This document shows positions 25,081 through 33,848 of a DNA stretch of 64,000 bases, one piece after another. Source of the stretch: Acidobacteriota bacterium (GTDB lineage Bacteria > Acidobacteriota > Terriglobia > Terriglobales > Acidobacteriaceae). The notes beneath the pieces are model-generated. The model saw only the letters and a list, made by a program, of their open reading frames with translations. It made no database searches and was not told the origin of the DNA. Position 1 is the first letter of the stretch, and every line of letters starts with the position of its first letter. The stretch lies in the NCBI GenBank assembly GCA_021793405.1, contig JAJYSV010000001.1:149990-213989 (forward strand), given 5' to 3'. The position numbers and the translations under genes are program-made.

Positions 25081-27582
25081 ATGCCTTTGCCCTTTCACCC
25101 CTTTATCGATCGGGATCTCTGCAACGCCGCAAGCCGATCCGGGCATTCATGCACCGGTCTGCCTGAATCTCCGTTGCGGCACTCTGTGTCTCGTTTAGCT
25201 CTCTCACGCGCATCGTGTATTTTCGGCTGGTTTGGCCTCCTCATCGTTTGCTTCGCGGTGCAGGGAGCGTTGTCTCCGCTGCGCGCCGAGTCCGCAAAGA
25301 GCTATTTCAAACACGGCAAGCAAGCCGAGATTCGCGAAGACTACATCACCGCGTATCAGGATTACCGGCAGGCCTGGCTGGCAAAGCCGAAGGACATGGA
25401 ATACAAGGAGTCGTATCAGCGGCTCAAATTCCAGGCGGCTTTCCAATACGTCACCATGGGCCGGAAGTTGCGCGATCAAGGCCAGTTAAACGACGCGCTG
25501 ACCGATTTTTTGCGCGCAATCGAAATCGACCCCAGCAATGAAGCTGCGCAGCAGGAGGCGCGGCGGATGCGAGCCCTGATCAATGGCAAGACCGCATCGC
25601 AGCCGAACTCGGACCAGATGGCCGTCACTTCCGCCCAGGACCAGCGGGAACTGCAGGATCTGGGTGGCCCGCTGCAGTTGAAGCCAATCTCCAATGAACC
25701 GATCACCATCCACATGGTGGCCGACACAAAAGTCATCTATCAGACGATTGGCAAACTTGCCGGCATCAACATCCTGTTCGACCCCGATTACACTTCGAAA
25801 CGCATCCCCATCGATCTGAACCGCGTCACGCTGTACGACGCTCTTCGCAGCATCGCTTTCGTTTCGCAGACCTTCTGGAGACCGGTGACCGCGGACACGA
25901 TTTTTGTCGCGACAGATAACCGCCAAAAGCGCGCGGAACTGGAAGAGCAGGCGGTACAGACGTTCTATCTGGGCAACATCACACAAGCGAACGACCTGAA
26001 CGAAGTCCTGAATGCGGTGCGGAACCTGATGGACACCACCGTCAAAATGCAGGCGGTCCCCAGCCAAAACGCCATCGTCATGCGCGGCACTCCGGACCAG
26101 CTGCTATTGGCGCAAAAGATCATCGACGATCTGGATAAGGCCAAGCCGGAAGTGGTCGTCGACATGGCAGTCCTTGAAGTGAATAAGGACCTGCTGCGGA
26201 ACATCGGCCTCCAGTTGCCCGGCTCCATCGGCGTGCAGTTGCAAAGCTCGACGGCAGCCACGACAGCGACCACGACGACCCCCACCACGGGCGTCACTGG
26301 CACCACGGGAACCACCCCCAACCTGACTGTCAACGATTTAGGCAATCTCAATGGAACGAATTTCGGCATCACGATCGGCACGGCCACGCTGAACATGCTG
26401 TTGACCGATTCCGACACGCGGGTCCTGCAAAATCCGCAAATTCGCGCGGTGGACGGTGAAAAAGCCACCCTCAAGATCGGATCGAGAGTCCCCATCGCCA
26501 CCGGCTCCTTCTCCCCTGGCGCCGGAATTGCCGCAGCCGGCATCAGCCCGCTGGTCAGCACCCAGTTTTCTTACATCGATGTCGGTGTACAGATCGAGAT
26601 GCAGCCGACCATCCATTACGATGGCGACGTTTCGATGAAGCTTCACATTACCGTCTCCAACATCACCAGCTACGACAATCTGGGCGGCATCGAGCAACCT
26701 GTCATCGGCAACCAGGAAATTCAGCAGGTGATCCGCATGAAGGAAGGTTCTGCCAACCTGCTGGGGGGCATTCTTCAACACACAGAGAGTCTGACGGTGG
26801 GAGGCACTCCCGGGCTGGGAGAAATTCCTCTTCTCAAGTATCTCTTCAGTTCCCAGCAGACGGAAACTGTGAACGATGAGATCGTTTTCGTGCTGATTCC
26901 ACACCTGGTGCGGGGCATCAATCTGAGCCCGCTCAACCTGCGCACCATCGATACCGGAACGAGCACCAACGTAAGTTTGCGCATGGACCCGGCCACTGTG
27001 GGAACGTCGTCGGCTGCCATCACACGCACCGGCCAACCCCCGCTTACCTTTGAGCCGAGCACGCCGCCGCCGACAGCCGCGGAGGCAGCCAATCAGGCGG
27101 CCGGCCAGATGGCGCAGAACATGCAAAATGCGGGAGAGAACCCGCCCGACACGCTGGCAGGCGGCTCTCCGCTCCAACTTTCCTTCTCTCCGCAACAGAG
27201 TGTCCACAAAGTGGGGACCACCTTCCAGATGCAGCTGGATTTGAGCGGCGGTCACGACGTTTTCTCGGTGCCTATGCAGTTGCACTACGATCCCAACGTG
27301 CTCAGCCTGATCAATGTCGATACTGGAAGCCTGCTGGCGAAAGATGGCCAGACGACCGCTCTGGTCCATCGCGACGATGGCAACGGGAATGTCACCATCA
27401 GCACTTCGCGGCCACCAGGAGTCAAGGGCATCACCGGCAACGGAGACCTCTGCACGCTCACCTTCCAGGCCAAGGCCCCGGGCGATGCTACGATTCAGAT
27501 CATCAAATCCGCTGCCCGCAATAGCGCGCAAACAGTCCTGCCCGTCCTTGCGGGCTCCCCCGCCGTCGTACATGTGCAGTAA
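25081..27582 (+). CDS. Secretin (GspD/PilQ-like) with TPR N terminus and C-terminal cohesin-like domain
   Basis: 833 residues from ATG 25081. In order: an N-terminal hydrophobic export segment (GWFGLLIVCFAVQGALSPLRA); two TPR-like helical repeats (about residues 75-165) with GQLNDALTDFLRAIEIDPSN; an STN domain (IYQTIGKLAGINILFDPDY); an N1-type ring domain (VRNLMDTTVKMQAVPSQNAIV); the secretin beta barrel with a Thr-rich linker; the typical close LLGGILQ and GLGEIPLLKYLFSS; then a Pro/Ala linker; and about 140 residues resembling a cohesin (from SPLQLSFSPQQSV to the end). Secretins form the outer-membrane pore of type II secretion or pili. The cohesin-like module is probably for protein-protein contact. 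It leads an apparent operon with two pseudopilins. Confidence 0.88.
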   Translation: MPLPFHPFIDRDLCNAASRSGHSCTGLPESPLRHSVSRLALSRASCIFGWFGLLIVCFAVQGALSPLRAESAKSYFKHGKQAEIREDYITAYQDYRQAWLAKPKDMEYKESYQRLKFQAAFQYVTMGRKLRDQGQLNDALTDFLRAIEIDPSNEAAQQEARRMRALINGKTASQPNSDQMAVTSAQDQRELQDLGGPLQLKPISNEPITIHMVADTKVIYQTIGKLAGINILFDPDYTSKRIPIDLNRVTLYDALRSIAFVSQTFWRPVTADTIFVATDNRQKRAELEEQAVQTFYLGNITQANDLNEVLNAVRNLMDTTVKMQAVPSQNAIVMRGTPDQLLLAQKIIDDLDKAKPEVVVDMAVLEVNKDLLRNIGLQLPGSIGVQLQSSTAATTATTTTPTTGVTGTTGTTPNLTVNDLGNLNGTNFGITIGTATLNMLLTDSDTRVLQNPQIRAVDGEKATLKIGSRVPIATGSFSPGAGIAAAGISPLVSTQFSYIDVGVQIEMQPTIHYDGDVSMKLHITVSNITSYDNLGGIEQPVIGNQEIQQVIRMKEGSANLLGGILQHTESLTVGGTPGLGEIPLLKYLFSSQQTETVNDEIVFVLIPHLVRGINLSPLNLRTIDTGTSTNVSLRMDPATVGTSSAAITRTGQPPLTFEPSTPPPTAAEAANQAAGQMAQNMQNAGENPPDTLAGGSPLQLSFSPQQSVHKVGTTFQMQLDLSGGHDVFSVPMQLHYDPNVLSLINVDTGSLLAKDGQTTALVHRDDGNGNVTISTSRPPGVKGITGNGDLCTLTFQAKAPGDATIQIIKSAARNSAQTVLPVLAGSPAVVHVQ

Positions 27583-27704
27583 GCTGGGGAAGTAGGGAGC
27601 GCTTCGGAATGAAGTTGAGCAATGTCGATGCGGATCGCGCTCGCGGTGGTCATTGCCACGAGCGTGGAACCTCCGCGGAGATTCCCAGGGAGCACCCATT
27701 CGGC

Positions 27705-28199
27705 ATGAACACCGCTGGCCGCGTGCGCCCGTTCCTGCGACAAACCATGGGGGACCGGGGACAACAGGGACTGACGCTGGTCGAGTTGATTGTCACCATC
27801 GCCATCCTTGCCATTCTGGCGTCGGTTGCATATCCGATTGCTCGGTTCCAGATCCAGCGGCAAAAGGAGCAGGTCCTGCGCGACGATCTTTGGCAGATGC
27901 GGCATGCCATCGACAAATATAAAGACGCCGCCGATCGTCAGGCATTTCAAACCTCGATCGACAGCTATGGATATCCGCCGGACCTGGACACTCTGGTCAA
28001 TGGCGTGGATGTGCAAGGGCACACGGTGAGATTTTTACGAGCAATTCCCGTCGATCCCATGACGGGCAAAAAGGATTGGGTGCTGCGCTCCATGCAGGAC
28101 GATCCGGATAGCGATTCCTGGGGCGGTCAGAACGTGTTCGACGTGCATTCGGCCTCCGACGGCACGGCCTTGGATGGGACAAAGTACAACACATGGTAA
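27705..28199 (+). CDS. Type II secretion-like pseudopilin (GspG-like)
   Basis: 164 residues from ATG 27705, chosen because AGGGAG lies upstream; the frame begins at 27609. The class III leader ends QQG before LTLVELIVTIAILAILASVA, with Glu at position 5 of the mature helix, the signature of prepilin peptidase substrates. The globular part contains DDLWQMRHAIDKYK and LRAIPVDPMTGKKDW, which is the GspG major pseudopilin pattern. The ending is DGTKYNTW. It follows the secretin by 122 bp and overlaps the next pseudopilin by 7 bp. No prepilin peptidase, ATPase or GspF is in the window. Confidence 0.88.
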   Translation: MNTAGRVRPFLRQTMGDRGQQGLTLVELIVTIAILAILASVAYPIARFQIQRQKEQVLRDDLWQMRHAIDKYKDAADRQAFQTSIDSYGYPPDLDTLVNGVDVQGHTVRFLRAIPVDPMTGKKDWVLRSMQDDPDSDSWGGQNVFDVHSASDGTALDGTKYNTW

Positions 28200-28675
28200 C
28201 TGTGAGCCAAGCGATATCGCGCCAATTCCGCACCCTGCGTTTTAAAGCAGGAACCTGGAATTCTTTGCCGAATGCGCGCCGATCCGGCACGCGCCAGCGA
28301 GGCTTTACGCTGGTGGAGCTGATGGTCGTGATGCTCATCATTTCCATTCTGCTGGCCATCGCCGTACCCAGCTATATCTCCGCCATCCGCAGCGCGAGAG
28401 AGGCGGCGCTGCGCCAGGACCTGCATACCATGCGGGACGCGATCGAGCAGTACACGGAAGATAAGCAGGAAGCTCCGCAATCCCTGGACGATCTGGTGCA
28501 GGCCGGTTACCTCAAATCCCTACCCGTCGATCCCATGACCCACAGCGACACCACCTGGGTTCCGGACCAATCGGACTCCTACAGCAGCGTCGATCAGTCG
28601 CAGCCCGGAATTGACGATGTCCACAGCGGTTCCCAGTTGACCGGCAGCAACGGAACTCCCTATTCGCAATGGTGA
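28193..28675 (+). CDS. Second type II secretion-like pseudopilin
   Basis: 160 residues with a long positively charged leader that ends TRQRG before FTLVELMVVMLIISILLAIA; Phe+1 and Glu+5 are the classical prepilin residues. The core has AALRQDLHTMRDAIEQYTEDK and LPVDPMTHSDTTW, parallel to the preceding gene, and it also ends in a Trp (YSQW). The two genes are diverged paralogues. The leader of about 36 residues is unusually long, so the true start may be internal. The start overlaps the stop of the previous gene (ATGGTAA), indicating coupling. It probably forms the pseudopilus with its neighbour beneath the secretin. Confidence 0.88.
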   Translation: MVTVSQAISRQFRTLRFKAGTWNSLPNARRSGTRQRGFTLVELMVVMLIISILLAIAVPSYISAIRSAREAALRQDLHTMRDAIEQYTEDKQEAPQSLDDLVQAGYLKSLPVDPMTHSDTTWVPDQSDSYSSVDQSQPGIDDVHSGSQLTGSNGTPYSQW

Positions 28676-28679
28676 TCGG

Positions 28680-29531
28680 ATGGGAAAACAAGGCACTGCA
28701 ATCGATTTTGACCCGAAACTGGGCTCTCAACCCAGTCAGTCCGCCGTCTATCGAACCTACCGATACATGCAAGCCAATGCGGCCGGGCGATTTCACAATC
28801 CCGCAGGCGACAATCTGGCAGGACGGCTGATCGTATGCGCGGGTTTCGGAACGGAGGGCGCGGAACTGGCGCTGGCTTCGACTATCGCCGGCGGCGCGTT
28901 TCTCGGCATCGATTCCTCCTCGGAACATCTAAAGGCGGCCGTTCGCAACGGCTGCTGCGATTTCATGGTAAACACGCTCGATGAATCGCTGCGGGTGTTG
29001 AAAAATGAACTGCGCAAGCAAACGGCGCTGTCCGTTGGCCTGCTCGGGCTGGCATCCGAGATTTTCCCGGCTATGGTGGAACGCGGCGTCCAGCCGGATT
29101 TAATTGCGGAAAGATTGCCGCAACGGAGCGAGGACGATGTAGCCATCCCTCGACAGTCACTGCTACAACTGCTGGAGCGAGGGGCTTGGAACCTGGACGC
29201 GCGGCCGATAGATGTCGCGCAACATGCCGCGCCTATCGAAGTCGTTTGGACAACCGCCAACGCGGCTGACTTGAAGCGCTTGGACACCGTGGCGCTGGCA
29301 CTGTTGCCGGAGGACGACCGTGTCCGGCGCAGATGGCTGTTGCAAGCGCCAGGATGCTTCCATCGCCAGATCCCACTGCGGCGTGTATTGGGGCTGGAAC
29401 CGGAGGAGTTGAACAGGTTATTGAGCAGCTTCCAGGACGAGGCATCTACCGGGAGACTGCAGGCACCCGCTTCCGTCTGCTGGGAAAGTTCAAACGGCGC
29501 AGAGCAGACGGTCACGCTGCAACCCTGCTGA
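28680..29531 (+). CDS. Urocanase-like Rossmann-domain orphan, function unknown
   Basis: 283 residues beginning five bases after the pseudopilin stop. Residues 48-150 read like the central NAD-binding domain of urocanate hydratase: AGRLIVCAGFGTEGAELALA, IAGGAFLGIDSSSEHL, and ALSVGLLGLASEIFPAMVERGVQPDL, which mirrors the GLVGNAAEVLPELVRRG phrase of HutU. The full HutU is about 550 residues. Here the N-terminal part, the conserved GLGGMGGAQP loop and the C-terminal catalytic section are absent or altered. True urocanase activity is therefore unlikely, and no hut genes are nearby. The C-terminal 130 residues are not recognised. Tight linkage to pseudopilins suggests a regulatory or structural role, but this is inference. 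Confidence 0.6.
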   Translation: MGKQGTAIDFDPKLGSQPSQSAVYRTYRYMQANAAGRFHNPAGDNLAGRLIVCAGFGTEGAELALASTIAGGAFLGIDSSSEHLKAAVRNGCCDFMVNTLDESLRVLKNELRKQTALSVGLLGLASEIFPAMVERGVQPDLIAERLPQRSEDDVAIPRQSLLQLLERGAWNLDARPIDVAQHAAPIEVVWTTANAADLKRLDTVALALLPEDDRVRRRWLLQAPGCFHRQIPLRRVLGLEPEELNRLLSSFQDEASTGRLQAPASVCWESSNGAEQTVTLQPC

Positions 29532-29564
29532 CCCAAGGAAGGCGGCGAAGGCGGGGCTACCAAT

Positions 29565-30197
29565 TCAAAGAGCTGCTTGGTTGCTTCTTTTCGCCCCTGC
29601 GGCCACTCCGTGGATCGCTTTCCAAAGGGCGGCAATGCCGCGCCCGTCCCTGGCCGAGCAAATGAGAATCTCATCTGTCCCCAGCGCCTCCCGCAATCGC
29701 TTCGTCGCAACCACCCGCTGGTTACCCGAAAGCTTGTCCGCCTTGGTGCCGACCAGGATGCGCGGCCGATGAATACTGTCAAGATACTCCGCCAGCATGG
29801 CGTCACCCGGCTGCGGCGGCACATTCATATCGACCAGGCAAACGCAGGCCGCCAAGCTCTCGCGCGTGGCGAGATAGGGATTGATGAATGCCGGCCATTC
29901 GGCGCTGATTGAGCGCGATAGTTTCGCATATCCATAGCCCGGCAGATCCGCCAGAATCAGTTCCGGCCGGACTTGCGAGGACGCGTGTAGCGCAAAGAAG
30001 TTAATCGCCCGCGTGCGGCCCGGAGTGGACGAGACGCGCGCCGCCGGTTCGCCTAACAGCGCATTGATCAGGCTGGATTTGCCGACGTTGGAGCGACCGA
30101 GAAAAGCGATCTCCGGCACCGAGGACGCTGGGAATTGCGCGGCACTCGTCGCCGACAAGAGAAATTCTGTGTGATACCGAAACATAGTGGACCGCAC
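29565..30197 (-). CDS. engB: Ribosome biogenesis GTPase EngB (YsxC/YihA)
   Basis: 210 residues from GTG 30197 (ATG 30185 is an alternative). It has the full set of GTPase motifs: GRSNVGKSSLI (G1, residues 34-44), a Thr in STPGRTRAINF (G2), DLPGYGYAKL (G3), GTKADKL (G4) and CSARDGRGI (G5). Length and order match EngB, an essential GTPase of large-subunit assembly. It converges with the urocanase-like gene, leaving 33 bp. Confidence 0.94.
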   Translation of the reverse strand: MRSTMFRYHTEFLLSATSAAQFPASSVPEIAFLGRSNVGKSSLINALLGEPAARVSSTPGRTRAINFFALHASSQVRPELILADLPGYGYAKLSRSISAEWPAFINPYLATRESLAACVCLVDMNVPPQPGDAMLAEYLDSIHRPRILVGTKADKLSGNQRVVATKRLREALGTDEILICSARDGRGIAALWKAIHGVAAGAKRSNQAAL

Positions 30198-30325
30198 CCG
30201 ATCTTAATTCGATGGCGTTTACCCACTTTGCGTCGCGAATCTCGACGGACATAGCGGCAAGCAATTCTGCACACACAGCGCGGAAAAACAGCTGGGTCGC
30301 AACATCATGAGGCAAACACCTGAAT

Positions 30326-32323
30326 TTACTGTACGGGAAACAGCGACATAGCGAACTCCCCTTCTTCCACCCCTGGCTTCACGCAATCGCGTCCAGCTTG
30401 CTTGGCCGCATACAGGGCGCGGTCCGCGCCGTCGAGGAGCGCGTCCGGACGCACGTTCGTGCTCGGCACTTGAGCCGCCACTCCCACGCTGACGGTCAGG
30501 TGCAAGGGACAGCCAGTGCCCACGTCGAACTCGTAATCTCGGACTTTCTGACGGAGGCTTTCCGCCATCAGGATCGCCCTGGCCAGATTCACGTCCGGCA
30601 GCAGGATGGAAAATTCTTCCCCACCATAGCGGGCAACCAGATCGCCCGGACGCCTCCCCATCTCCCGCAGGATGGCGGCGACAGCCTGGAGACAAGTGTC
30701 CCCAGCGCGATGCCCATAGGTGTCGTTGATACTCTTGAAGTGGTCCAGGTCGACCATCAACAGGGCCACGGGATGGTCGGCGCGGTAACCCCGCCTCCAT
30801 TCCATATCGAGGACCTGATCGAAACGTCTGCGATTGGCCAGCTGGGTCAGGCTGTCGCGTTGCGCCTGCTGCACCACTTGTTCATGCGCCTCTGCCAGCT
30901 TTCGTTCAGCATCGACCCGCAGAGAAATGTCGCGGACGTTCGCCACGAATGCATTCGGTTCGCCGGTGGTGTCGTCGAACAGCGTGCGAAGGACGGTTTC
31001 CATCCACACATATCGTCCATCCTTATGTCGGGTGCGATAGCGAAAAGTACGCGGTCCTTCTCCCTGGAACAATTCCTTCAGTACGTGGCGGAATCCCGCT
31101 ACATCGTCCGGGTACATCCAATCTATGGGATCTCCATTCGTCCATTCGTCCGGACTCCACCCCAGGACGTCCTGTACGGCGGGGGAAACATACAAACGGC
31201 GTCCTTCCAAACTGCACAACACAACAATGTCCTGGGAATTGTCCGCCAGCAGGCGATAGCGCCGTACCCCGCGCTCCAGTGTTTTCCGTAGCAACCGCTC
31301 GCGTTCGACAATCGCGGCAAATGGCACGATCGATGCCAGCAACACCAGGACGGAGACTTGCAGTAGAAAAATACTTCGGTGCAAGTTCGCGCCTGATTCC
31401 ATCCAAAAAGGTCCGCTGCCGCGCAGGGTGAAAAACGCGCCCGCGATGGTGACTTCGAACGTCGCGATCACTGCTCCCAGCATGCCCGCCTGAAAAACGA
31501 CCAGCATCAGCAGGGGCAGAAGGAGAAAGGCAAAATGGTGCCTGCTTTGTCCAAAGTTCATCAGTGACGCCGCCAGGATCAAGAGAAACATGCCGACAGT
31601 ACGGTAGATTTGCCGTCCCGCAAACAGGCTTCGCAGACCGGGGTTCCAAAGCGCAAGCGTGCAGGGAGTCATCACCGCCATCCCTAAAGCGTGACTGGGA
31701 AACCATGCGGCGAAGAACGGCGCAAACGGCGTCCCCAAGGCAACCGAATCGAGCGTGGACGCCAGCAGGGCCGAGACCAGCGGAGCCAGCAGGACGGCAA
31801 AGGCCATGAATTGGATCATCGTTGCCGCCGACGCCAGGTCCGGCGGATGCTTCGGATATAGCTGTTGCTCGCAGTCGAGCGTCCAGCGTATCAGCCGCGC
31901 CGCAGCAAAAATTTCTACGATGTTGCACGCCACGATCGCGCCGCTCATCGCGAGTGAATTTCCCGTGATGGAAAGGGAAATCGCGCCGCCCACCCAGGCT
32001 GCCAGCAGCCAGATCCACCAGCCTCGTATGGGGCGGACTACAAGGAGAGCGGCCAGAATTCCATTCGCCGGCCAGAAGACCGCGACCAACCCAGTGCCGC
32101 GCTGCAACCCGGCTCCGCCGATATACGAGAGCCCGAACATCGCTCCTACGACCGCCAGGGCGGCGATCAATAAAATGCCTTGGAGATGCTCCTCCCGCTC
32201 GACGAAAGGCCAAATAGGTTCGACCTCAATGTCCACGTTCGAGAATAATCTCTGCACAACGGGCTCCGCCTCAGCAACGCAGTCCGACAAGGACCGTTCG
32301 TATACCATTCCGCATGATTCCAT
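30326..32323 (-). CDS. Membrane diguanylate cyclase: MASE1 - PAS - GGEEF
   Basis: 665 residues. The N-terminal half is an eight-helix MASE1 sensor (from ILLIAALAVVGAMFGL; note AVFWPANGILAALLVV). A PAS domain follows (YRLLADNSQDIVVLCSLEGRRLYVSP) with a PAC motif (YRTRHKDGRYVWMET). The C-terminal domain has the active-site motif YGGEEF (residues 566-571), with RPGD (inhibitory I-site, RxxD) five residues before it, so feedback control by cyclic di-GMP is expected. LIDLDHFK-type metal binding reads MVDLDHFKSINDTYGH. It makes cyclic di-GMP in response to an unknown signal. No EAL domain is attached. The start is uncertain between ATG 32323 and 32308. Confidence 0.9.
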   Translation of the reverse strand: MESCGMVYERSLSDCVAEAEPVVQRLFSNVDIEVEPIWPFVEREEHLQGILLIAALAVVGAMFGLSYIGGAGLQRGTGLVAVFWPANGILAALLVVRPIRGWWIWLLAAWVGGAISLSITGNSLAMSGAIVACNIVEIFAAARLIRWTLDCEQQLYPKHPPDLASAATMIQFMAFAVLLAPLVSALLASTLDSVALGTPFAPFFAAWFPSHALGMAVMTPCTLALWNPGLRSLFAGRQIYRTVGMFLLILAASLMNFGQSRHHFAFLLLPLLMLVVFQAGMLGAVIATFEVTIAGAFFTLRGSGPFWMESGANLHRSIFLLQVSVLVLLASIVPFAAIVERERLLRKTLERGVRRYRLLADNSQDIVVLCSLEGRRLYVSPAVQDVLGWSPDEWTNGDPIDWMYPDDVAGFRHVLKELFQGEGPRTFRYRTRHKDGRYVWMETVLRTLFDDTTGEPNAFVANVRDISLRVDAERKLAEAHEQVVQQAQRDSLTQLANRRRFDQVLDMEWRRGYRADHPVALLMVDLDHFKSINDTYGHRAGDTCLQAVAAILREMGRRPGDLVARYGGEEFSILLPDVNLARAILMAESLRQKVRDYEFDVGTGCPLHLTVSVGVAAQVPSTNVRPDALLDGADRALYAAKQAGRDCVKPGVEEGEFAMSLFPVQ

Positions 32324-32572
32324 TCCCTGTATTCGGCAAAACCGCGGGCTTCCTTTAAAAAGGAAAGCTTCCGCTCTTCATGCCGAATGGGACCGCAACG
32401 GTCGCAGTGGAGAGTTTTTATTTTGGGAACTGGAAACATCGTAGTCGCAACTGCGATTGGAGGGAGAACTTTGGCGAAGCTATGTAGGTTACCGAAGTCG
32501 CATGTGCATCTGGACAAAAAACGTTACCGCGAATGCACCGGTCGCCGCCGATATCCTTTGGATCGGCAGACT

Positions 32573-33568
32573 TCATCTTCTGGAGGAGGGATCGTGGGCG
32601 CGCAATTCCGCCACAATTTCCGCCGCCGCCTTGCGGGCCAGATCGTCCTTATCGCGCGGAAACGAGATGGCCCCTACACGCGCATGTCCGCCGCCGCCGT
32701 ACCGTTCGCAGATCTGCGCCAGATTCACCATCATTTCTGCCGGAACCTTGGTCCACGGATTGGAACCAACGGCAATCTTGGTGCGAAAGCTCGACCGGCT
32801 CAATCCGATGGAATACGTTGACTGCGGATGCAGATAGTACGGGATGAATTTGTTATAACCTTCCAGCGGATGGTCCGTGATGTCGAAATAAATCGTTCCT
32901 CGCTCGCACGACGAGCGCTCTCGGATCAACTCCATCGCCTCGCGATGCCGCTCCAGCAACTCCGGCAGCCGGTCGCGCACGAAGGGCTGGTCAAGAACTT
33001 CTCCCAGGCTCATTTCCGTCAGCAGGGGAATCAATCGCGGCACAAACGCCGGGTCCTGGACCGACTCAATGGCCATGGTGAGCTTCATGGCAGGCTGCGC
33101 CATTTCGACCGCGCTCTCCGGGCTCTCATACCGCGCGCCATCCACGATGTCCGCCCAGCGGACCAGTTCCGCCACCGGAATCGCGTCGAATCCAAAATGG
33201 GTTGAGGCGATGTGCGCGATGAATCCGGTGCAGGAAACATATTCAGGATCGTAAAACTTGCGCTCGCGAATCTTCGGATCATGCTGGCCGGCGAGAAAAT
33301 CCTGATGGTCTTCCGGCGTCAGAAATGCGCTCAGATGATGATCGAACCACCATGTCACCGCCGGGGACGGGGAATACTTGAAATCGACAATCGCGTTCTC
33401 ATCGCCAACAAACTCCCGCTCCTCGAAGAGTGCGCCGGCGCGATGCACCAGCCCGTGAAATTCATATTCCGCACCAGGGGCGATGCGCTCGCGGTGGAAA
33501 CGCGCGAACAGCGAGGCGGAACAGGCCCCATCGAAACATTTGTCATGATAGAAAACGCGCACTTTCAC
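32573..33568 (-). CDS. DHH family phosphoesterase
   Basis: About 331 residues from GTG 33568, where VKVRVFYHDKCFDGACSA begins; the frame is open to TTG 33631. HDKCFDG at residues 8-14 and WWFDHHLSAF (DHH motif near 75-78) are the metal-binding core. The C-terminal DHHA1 part ends with RYGGGGHARVGAISFP. The set resembles small DHH phosphohydrolases related to NrnA, which degrade oligoribonucleotides or cyclic-dinucleotide products. The next gene to the left is a diguanylate cyclase on the same strand (249 bp away), so a role with cyclic di-GMP breakdown products is conceivable but unproven. Confidence 0.82.
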   Translation of the reverse strand: MKVRVFYHDKCFDGACSASLFARFHRERIAPGAEYEFHGLVHRAGALFEEREFVGDENAIVDFKYSPSPAVTWWFDHHLSAFLTPEDHQDFLAGQHDPKIRERKFYDPEYVSCTGFIAHIASTHFGFDAIPVAELVRWADIVDGARYESPESAVEMAQPAMKLTMAIESVQDPAFVPRLIPLLTEMSLGEVLDQPFVRDRLPELLERHREAMELIRERSSCERGTIYFDITDHPLEGYNKFIPYYLHPQSTYSIGLSRSSFRTKIAVGSNPWTKVPAEMMVNLAQICERYGGGGHARVGAISFPRDKDDLARKAAAEIVAELRAHDPSSRR

Positions 33569-33848
33569 TTGGGGACGATCACTCCATTCGCAACCATCGG
33601 TTGGCGGCGATATCCTACGAGGCTGAAACAACTAGGATTGCTGGCATTCGGCGATGTGTCAAGCGAATGACCTTCGTCCAGATCGCTACGCGTTTGCTCG
33701 ACACTTCGGATTCAGCGGTGCGAAATCATCCCGGGGATAATTCTCCGAGGTCTCCGAAACGACTTTCCTTCTCCGCCGTACTATGAAACAAACGCTGTTG
33801 CAATCTATGTACCACCGACACAGATATCGATCCCGTGAGGCCCATGGC

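Noticed and set aside
26338..27699. 453-aa minus-strand frame opposite the secretin
   Set aside because: It is a mirror of the secretin and cohesin-like coding sequence and is rich in Arg and His, as expected for a shadow frame.
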